From: JAEZKC01 sp046546375
GTDB taxonomy: Bacteria; Fibrobacterota; Chitinivibrionia; Chitinivibrionales; Chitinispirillaceae
Direction of reading: 5' to 3'
Assembly (NCBI GenBank): GCA_046546375.1
Contig: JBKGXV010000036.1
Span: 1 to 30,129 of the forward strand
DNA length: 30,129 nucleotides
Shown: in pieces, positions 25,540 through 30,129 of the stretch
How the letters are laid out: each line of letters begins with the position of its first letter
How positions within the stretch are numbered: position 1 is the first letter of the stretch
Program-made: the position numbers and the translations under genes
The notes under the pieces: generated by a model
What the model was told of the DNA's origin: nothing
Database searches by the model: none
Seen by the model: only the letters and a program-made list of their open reading frames with translations

Positions 25540-27171
25540 ATGAAAATCAGAAAGTTCCATATTGCAGTACTTCTCACTTCGTCTCTTCTGGTCTGCCAGA
25601 AAAATGTAGAAGATCCCATGGTCAGTGTGGGGAAAAACCTACTAGGGCAAAAAAGTTTCGAAGCATTTGAAAAAGTTGCCGATATCTATCCTGCAACACC
25701 ACTATCCCATTTCCCCGGAAAACGGAAACGCGTTACCTACATGGTGGAATGTGAAGCCATTCACCAGGAATGCATGTCAAAAAGTCTGAAAAATGAGATA
25801 ACGGGCAGCCTGGACTGGGAATGGAAGAAAAAATACTATACCTCCTCGCTATTTTTTGACCTCTTTGAAAATCTCGGATTCACAGAAAAGCAGCTGAAAG
25901 AATACTATAACACCAACAAAGAACTCTTCCGTAAAGACATCAAAACAGAGGACGATAAGGATTCAAGCTTCATACCCTCTTTCGATGTGGCAAAAAGACA
26001 GGTTGCCAATCAGCTCTTCGGAGAAAAAACAAAACCTGACTCCCAATTCATAGCCGGAATCGGAGAAAAGGCAAAGGACAGCACGGCACTGAAAAATCAC
26101 TGGGTTAATTATGTGCGGAAAAACCCGCCGGACAACTACTTTCTGCCGCATCTCTACAAGGAAAAATTCGGCAAACCCCTTAGTGATTCAACAGATCAGT
26201 TTTTCGGAGAGGGCAAGATCATAACCGCCCAAGACCTGGAAGTTATCAACTCCTGGCTCTCGGACAGGCCGAACAGACAGCACATGAACAAAAAGGAACT
26301 GCTCAGATGGCTTCTCAAATGGGAGCTCTTTTCTGAACAGGCCGTAAAGATGAACCTGACCGAGAGACCCCTCTACGATCAGATGATGGACTGGGCTTTG
26401 AAAATCGAGTACGCCAAAGAATATCTGTCTCAAAAAGTGATCCCGCAACTGCCCCGAAAGGGCTCAAACGATACTGCATTGGCCAAGCTTTCCTATTTCG
26501 ACAGAATCGGCCGGGTGGCTGAACTTGATTCCTCCGAAATGGAATCCCAGCTGAAAAGAATCGAGGATTTCAGAATCAATGTCAATCTCGACAGTATTCT
26601 TCATACTATCCGCGAATCGGCCGGCATCGAGTTTTCTCACAGCGACTACAATGACAACAGAAGCACCGACTACAAAGCACTCATGGCTCAAGCGGACTCT
26701 CTCAAGGAAGCCAGCTCCGATCCCGACCTGGAACCCCAGAAGGCCTCTGAATTACTGGACAAGGCGGAAAAGAACTACAGAACTCTGACTGACAACTTCG
26801 CCTTTACTGCCGAAGGGGAAAAGGCATTCGGCGAAGCTGCCAAAATTCTCATAGACAAGTATAATTCAAAGCCCAATGCCCAGAAATTCATGCTCTACTC
26901 GGCGATTGAATTCTACCGCAGAGGCCTCTTTCTGGACAGTGACGGAGAGAACAGCTGCAACAGTCTGTTCATGATTGGTTTTACTTTTGATGAACACCTG
27001 AACAACTACGAACTTGCCGAAGAAAATTACAAGTTGATTCTCAAGGACAACCCTGACTGCAAACTTGCCAGCGATGCCGAGTTCATGATGCTACACCTGA
27101 ATGAACCCATGACCAGCATCGAGGAGATCCAGAGTCAGACGATGAGACAGGGTAAGAAGGTCGCAGAGTAG
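25540..27171 (+). CDS. Predicted lipoprotein with TPR-like C-terminus
   Basis: A 543-aa protein. It starts MKIRKFHIAVLL and has a lipobox ending SLLVC with C19, so it should be lipid-anchored in the envelope. Residues about 60-150 (LFENLGFTEKQLKEYYNTN) look like the helical N-terminal part of SurA/PpiC-type chaperones, but no parvulin domain is evident. Residues about 410-530 contain helical pairs with TPR character, such as YSAIEFYRRGLF and YELAEENYKLIL, as in BamD-like proteins. ATG 25540 has AGAGGT six bases upstream; ATG 25516 is an alternative that would spoil the signal peptide. It is the last gene before a strong terminator. Function unknown, possibly envelope assembly. Confidence 0.75.
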   Translation: MKIRKFHIAVLLTSSLLVCQKNVEDPMVSVGKNLLGQKSFEAFEKVADIYPATPLSHFPGKRKRVTYMVECEAIHQECMSKSLKNEITGSLDWEWKKKYYTSSLFFDLFENLGFTEKQLKEYYNTNKELFRKDIKTEDDKDSSFIPSFDVAKRQVANQLFGEKTKPDSQFIAGIGEKAKDSTALKNHWVNYVRKNPPDNYFLPHLYKEKFGKPLSDSTDQFFGEGKIITAQDLEVINSWLSDRPNRQHMNKKELLRWLLKWELFSEQAVKMNLTERPLYDQMMDWALKIEYAKEYLSQKVIPQLPRKGSNDTALAKLSYFDRIGRVAELDSSEMESQLKRIEDFRINVNLDSILHTIRESAGIEFSHSDYNDNRSTDYKALMAQADSLKEASSDPDLEPQKASELLDKAEKNYRTLTDNFAFTAEGEKAFGEAAKILIDKYNSKPNAQKFMLYSAIEFYRRGLFLDSDGENSCNSLFMIGFTFDEHLNNYELAEENYKLILKDNPDCKLASDAEFMMLHLNEPMTSIEEIQSQTMRQGKKVAE

Positions 27172-27211
27172 GACTTTCAACGTTCAGGAAAAAGAAAACA
27201 TCATCAATTCC

Positions 27212-27249
27212 GCTCATGCTGAGTTTTTCGAAGCATGAGCTTTTTTTTT
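27212..27249 (+). terminator. Rho-independent terminator
   Basis: GCTCATGCT (27212-27220) pairs perfectly with AGCATGAGC (27232-27240), followed by nine T. It ends the operon of the lipoprotein gene. Confidence 0.85.
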
Positions 27250-27317
27250 GGGGGGGAGTTTACTCCACCTTTGACTTCAGCTCATGCTGTCCCGCTTAGC
27301 GGGAGTCGAAGCATGAG
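27212..27317. repeat. Two copies of a GCTCATGCT hairpin element
   Basis: The terminator hairpin arms recur at 27280-27288 and 27310-27317. The second copy has a different loop holding its own hairpin CCCGC/GCGGG (27291-27303). Both copies share TCGAAGCATGAG at the right arm, which suggests a mobile palindromic repeat rather than chance. Confidence 0.7.
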
Positions 27318-27433
27318 TTTCCCTACACTTGATAATTTATTCCGCGTCTCTCCTGTCTGCGCCTCTGCGTGCCATTTCCTGTTATTCAGAATTTCGAGTA
27401 CGAGAACGAGTTGGAAGAAGTACGACTGGGATC

Positions 27434-28345
27434 TCAGAACGGATCCTCCAGCTTCACCTCAGGAAGGCAGATCTCCTGATAGTTGCAGAACCGGCACAAC
27501 CCCGGGGAGGGACTTGAGGGGAACTCTTCCATATCAATAGGGATATTCTCTTCCACATCTTTACAGTAAGACTGCATCTCTTCTGTCTGGACCCGGATCT
27601 TTTCGAAAAAATCGTTCAGTTCCTGCTCCTTAAAAGAGATCTCAAGTTCATCGTATTCCGGGTTGAGATACACGATTTTGGGATAGATTCGGTTCCAGGG
27701 AATTTTGAAATTACTGTTTGCCGCAACAGAGTAGCCCATGAGCTGAGCGGAGTGTTTCACCAGATCCTTTGATCCGGTTTTCCAGTCCAGTATGTAGATT
27801 TCATCTCCGACCGGAAAGAGAAAATCCATTTTGCAGTAGGCCTTGAGTCCGTTCAGTCTGGTCTCCCCGCACCCGGGCGGTTCAATAAGCCAGTTGGTAC
27901 GGTTAGTGATGGCTTTCATGTAAAGCCAGCTGAAGCAGGGACTGTCCAGAAAGTTAACGAGACACTTTCGGATCTTCTCCTGAGCTCTCGCGAGGTCCAC
28001 CGACTTGTACTGCTTGTAGTAGACTTCCAGAAACGTTTTGCGCGAGAAGTATTCAACTGCCTTCTGATCAGCAAATTCAAGAAACCTGTCTTCATCGATT
28101 TTGCTGTCTGATTTCTGAAGCCGCCTGAGAAACCGCTCTAGCACATCATGAACCACATTTCCCACTTCCAGTGGAATGGAGGTAAGTTCTCGAAGTTTGG
28201 TTATTTTGTAATGTGGAATATCGGGAACGTGTTTGGAGTAGTAAGTATAATAATACTGCCGTTTACACTTATCGAAAACCTCGTAGCGGGATATGGACCA
28301 CCCCAGGATGCGGCTGAAGGAAAATTGGGGAAACTTGATATTCAT
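27434..28345 (-). CDS. RecB-like PD-(D/E)XK nuclease with predicted Fe-S cluster
   Basis: A 303-aa protein of the PD-(D/E)XK superfamily (AddB-C/Cas4-like). Nuclease motifs are H66 in VGNVVHDVLERFL, D174 in CKMDFLF, D187-x-K189 in ILDWKTG, and Q201-x2-GY. The cysteine set C27 plus C284, C287 and C293 matches the Fe-S cluster site of AddB, Cas4 and related nucleases. The usual role is single-strand DNA end processing. No helicase or cas genes are near, so this stand-alone form has an unknown partner. AAGGA lies five bases before the ATG. Confidence 0.88.
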   Translation of the reverse strand: MNIKFPQFSFSRILGWSISRYEVFDKCKRQYYYTYYSKHVPDIPHYKITKLRELTSIPLEVGNVVHDVLERFLRRLQKSDSKIDEDRFLEFADQKAVEYFSRKTFLEVYYKQYKSVDLARAQEKIRKCLVNFLDSPCFSWLYMKAITNRTNWLIEPPGCGETRLNGLKAYCKMDFLFPVGDEIYILDWKTGSKDLVKHSAQLMGYSVAANSNFKIPWNRIYPKIVYLNPEYDELEISFKEQELNDFFEKIRVQTEEMQSYCKDVEENIPIDMEEFPSSPSPGLCRFCNYQEICLPEVKLEDPF

Positions 28346-28432
28346 TCGCTTCCTTACTGATTCAGGAGAATGTTATTTCAAGCGATCACTTTCAATATAG
28401 CTTATGCGAAATGTCGTTTGCGTCTCGAAATG

Positions 28433-28494
28433 TTCCACACTTTTAGAGTGTTCACCGTTCCGATATTTTCCGATCGGGACAGCAAAGTGTGAAC
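28433..28494. repeat. Nested palindromic element
   Basis: GTTCACACTTT-like sequence (28433-28443, with one extra C) pairs with AAAGTGTGAAC (28484-28494). Inside it GTTCCGAT (28457-28464) pairs with ATCGGGAC (28473-28480), including one G-T pair. ACACT at 28437 can also pair with AGTGT at 28447, so two folds exclude each other. Confidence 0.6.
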
Positions 28495-28604
28495 ATCGTC
28501 TCCACATATACAGGGTTAGGTTCTTGAAATCCAAAATGACGAGTCTGTAGATCAGCATAAAAAATAGGATCCCCTGTTTTCACAAGGGACACCCATAAAC
28601 TTAC

Positions 28605-28622
28605 TTTTCCTGTGCAGGAAAA
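28605..28622. repeat. 18-bp palindrome TTTTCCTG-TG-CAGGAAAA
   Basis: A perfect 8-bp inverted repeat with a two-base centre, just downstream of the stop codon of the minus-strand zinc-ribbon gene. It may be a weak terminator for that gene, but it is not followed by a run of T on the minus strand. Confidence 0.5.
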
Positions 28623-28640
28623 TCCATTACCCCAGGCGCA

Positions 28641-29039
28641 TCACTCCAGAGAATCAATAAACTCCTGTGTATCCCGACACGTCTCCAGCTCTATACGCAG
28701 GTTGGTGATGTCATCATCGGTGATGTATTTTCCTCCCGGAGCCGCGGAGGAAATCACTTTGGACTGATTCTTGACTGCCGTACCGCCGGACTCGAGCTGG
28801 CCGGAGTGGCTGTCGCTGTGAACGATATTCTGCAGTATGCGCATAACTGCCCGGTCCTGACGTGAAGTGCGGATATCCTCTATCTGTTCATCGGAAAGGG
28901 GGAAAATTCTTTTTTCGAAATACAGCATAGGGGTCATGCACAAAGGACAGTTGAGAATTATCACGCTGGCATTCGTACTCAGGAACACATCAGATATCTG
29001 AGAACAATGCGGGCATTTCATACTAAGCGTCTGTACCAT
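28641..29039 (-). CDS. Small zinc-ribbon protein of unknown function
   Basis: A 132-aa protein with two CxxC pairs, C9/C12 (CPHC) and C31/C34 (CPLC), forming a zinc ribbon with strand-type spacing between them. A polar middle and an acidic C-terminal helix follow. The ATG at 29039 has GGAGG four to five bases before it; an upstream TTG at 29072 lacks support. It lies divergent to the NFACT-R gene with about 120 bases between their starts. Partner and role unknown. Confidence 0.75.
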   Translation of the reverse strand: MVQTLSMKCPHCSQISDVFLSTNASVIILNCPLCMTPMLYFEKRIFPLSDEQIEDIRTSRQDRAVMRILQNIVHSDSHSGQLESGGTAVKNQSKVISSAAPGGKYITDDDITNLRIELETCRDTQEFIDSLE

Positions 29040-29158
29040 GTTTCCTCCACCAAGCATCCTAAAACTTTGCAACCTAAAAACTCCGGCTCAGAAGCAAACT
29101 GCAGTCTGATCTTTAACTATTGTACCACCAAGTTCGAATGCCGTCAAGGAATGCTTTG

Positions 29159-30073
29159 ATGAAAGAAGAATCTGCTACTCCCGAAGAGAGAATCCGTCAT
29201 CTACGCCATGAGCTCAAAACGGCGCTGAAACACCAGAAAAGAAAGCTCAAGAAGCAGAATATGGAGCTGGATGAAACGAGCCGCCACGAATGGTACAGCC
29301 AGATGGCCGATTCGCTTCTTGCCAACCCCGACGAAGCTCCCAAAGGAACCTCCAAGGTGGAACTGGTCAATGTGCATACACAGAAAACAGAACAGCTTTC
29401 CCTTAACCCCAAATTCGATGCACTCAAAAATGCCGACCTCCTCTACCGGAAAGCCAAAAAAGGAAAGCGCGGATTCGATATCGCAGTGGAAAAAGCCGAA
29501 CATACATCTCAATCAATACAGAAAATAGAGAATTTGCTCTCCTCGGTGGATACCCTGCTCAAAGACAGCAGCGAAACCGACCCCATCACCGACAATGCAG
29601 CTGAATCCATGGAGGAAAAAGCCTCGGAACTGACTCTTTCCAAGCCAGGCCAGCAGACAACATCAAAAAAGGAGCAGAAAGAATCCGTTCCCTACAAAAA
29701 GTTCACCATTGATGGGTGGGATGTGTATCTGGGCAAAAACAGCACCCAGAACGATGAGCTGTCAGTCAAATTCGCAAAGCCCTGGGACACCTGGCTTCAT
29801 GTGGCGGGACATGCGGGGAGCCATGTGGTGATCAAGCGGGTGAAAAACGGTCCTCCCCCGCCCTCGGAGGTAATCAGAAAAGCCGCTCAGCTGGCAGTGT
29901 GGTTTTCCAAAGCCAGGCACACATCCTATGCCGAAGTGCATGTGACCGAGGCCCGATTTGTGCGCAAGCGCCGCCACGCCCCTCCGGGAGAAGTAATCGC
30001 CGAAAGGTGCAAATCGGTGCGGGTGGAACCCAAGAACCCCCAGGATATGTTTCCCTCGGGAATGTACGAGTAG
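29159..30073 (+). CDS. NFACT-R (DUF814) domain protein lacking NFACT-N
   Basis: A 304-aa protein. Residues about 8-140 form a charged coiled coil, followed by a low-complexity linker (about 140-180). The C-terminal part (about 183-304) is the NFACT-R domain: YLGKNSTQNDELSVKFA, WLHVAGHAGSHVVI, AAQLAVWFSKAR, and the basic VRKRRHAPPGEV. Full-length family members (RqcH/FbpA/NEMF) have an NFACT-N domain and act in ribosome-associated quality control by adding Ala tails. NFACT-N is absent here, so activity on tRNA is doubtful. AAGGA lies eight bases before ATG 29159. The earlier starts TTG 29120 and ATG 29138 have no such site. Role uncertain. Confidence 0.88.
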   Translation: MKEESATPEERIRHLRHELKTALKHQKRKLKKQNMELDETSRHEWYSQMADSLLANPDEAPKGTSKVELVNVHTQKTEQLSLNPKFDALKNADLLYRKAKKGKRGFDIAVEKAEHTSQSIQKIENLLSSVDTLLKDSSETDPITDNAAESMEEKASELTLSKPGQQTTSKKEQKESVPYKKFTIDGWDVYLGKNSTQNDELSVKFAKPWDTWLHVAGHAGSHVVIKRVKNGPPPPSEVIRKAAQLAVWFSKARHTSYAEVHVTEARFVRKRRHAPPGEVIAERCKSVRVEPKNPQDMFPSGMYE

Positions 30074-30129
30074 TTTTTCATACCCCGAGTTCCCTACCCT
30101 CTTCTACCGTTTTTTTCTGGTGAAGGAAA

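Larger units (their letters stand above)
27172..27433. other. Repeat-rich intergenic region
   Basis: Contains TTCAACGTTCAG (27176-27187, also at 22242-22253), two GCTCATGCT hairpins, a palindrome GGAGTTTACTCC (27255-27266), and a three-unit hexamer array of consensus CGAGTA (27395-27412). It separates a plus-strand gene from a minus-strand gene. Confidence 0.55.

Noticed and set aside
27181..27412. Repeats as a CRISPR array
   Set aside because: Units are too short or occur only twice, and there are no regular spacers or cas genes.

Overview
The window is gene-dense, with about 48-50% G+C judged by eye. Standard start and stop codons and Shine-Dalgarno sites are used throughout. It looks like a Gram-negative-type bacterium, because there is a lipobox lipoprotein and an exported protein. 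A PurF-like protein starting MGGFFGV is coupled to a second CarB, a pairing I remember from Bacteroidetes. Together with the FliK/FlhB-like genes and RsbW/STAS modules, this suggests the FCB group, perhaps Fibrobacterota/Chitinivibrionia. That is an inference; no rRNA or other phylogenetic marker was used.

Region 1 (1-871): a stand-alone receiver-domain protein, then a strong intrinsic terminator or attenuator. Region 2 (962-14903): seven codirectional genes of carbamoyl phosphate and nucleotide synthesis: carA, carB, a UPF0371/DUF1846 protein, pyrG, a PurF paralogue without the catalytic Cys, a second carB, and purF. Nearly all are glutamine amidotransferases or their partners. The PurF paralogue overlaps carB2 by 14 nt, and there is no second carA.

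Region 3 (14905-18517, minus strand): a cytoplasmic GH67-like TIM-barrel protein that converges on purF, then a two-gene unit of a double-FHA protein and a metallophosphoesterase. Region 4 (18688-23346, plus): a membrane-anchored coiled-coil protein with a SwrB-like C-terminal helix, a FliK-like hook-length protein, an orphan FlhB C-domain and an exported protein. Region 5 (23483-27171, plus): a small unknown protein, an RsbW-like ATPase, a STAS-ATPase fusion, a STAS antagonist and a TPR lipoprotein, ended by a clear terminator. Region 6 (27434-30073): a RecB-like Fe-S nuclease and a zinc-ribbon protein on minus, then an NFACT-R-only protein on plus.

Intergenic gaps carry short repeats: CGTAATT heptamers, CAACGTTCA inverted repeats, GCTCATGCT hairpins and nested palindromes. 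No rRNA, tRNA, CRISPR, transposase or phage gene was seen. The best candidates for undescribed biology are the Cys-less PurF/CarB2 pair, the STAS-kinase fusion next to a second kinase, and the FliK/FlhB-C module without other flagellar genes.
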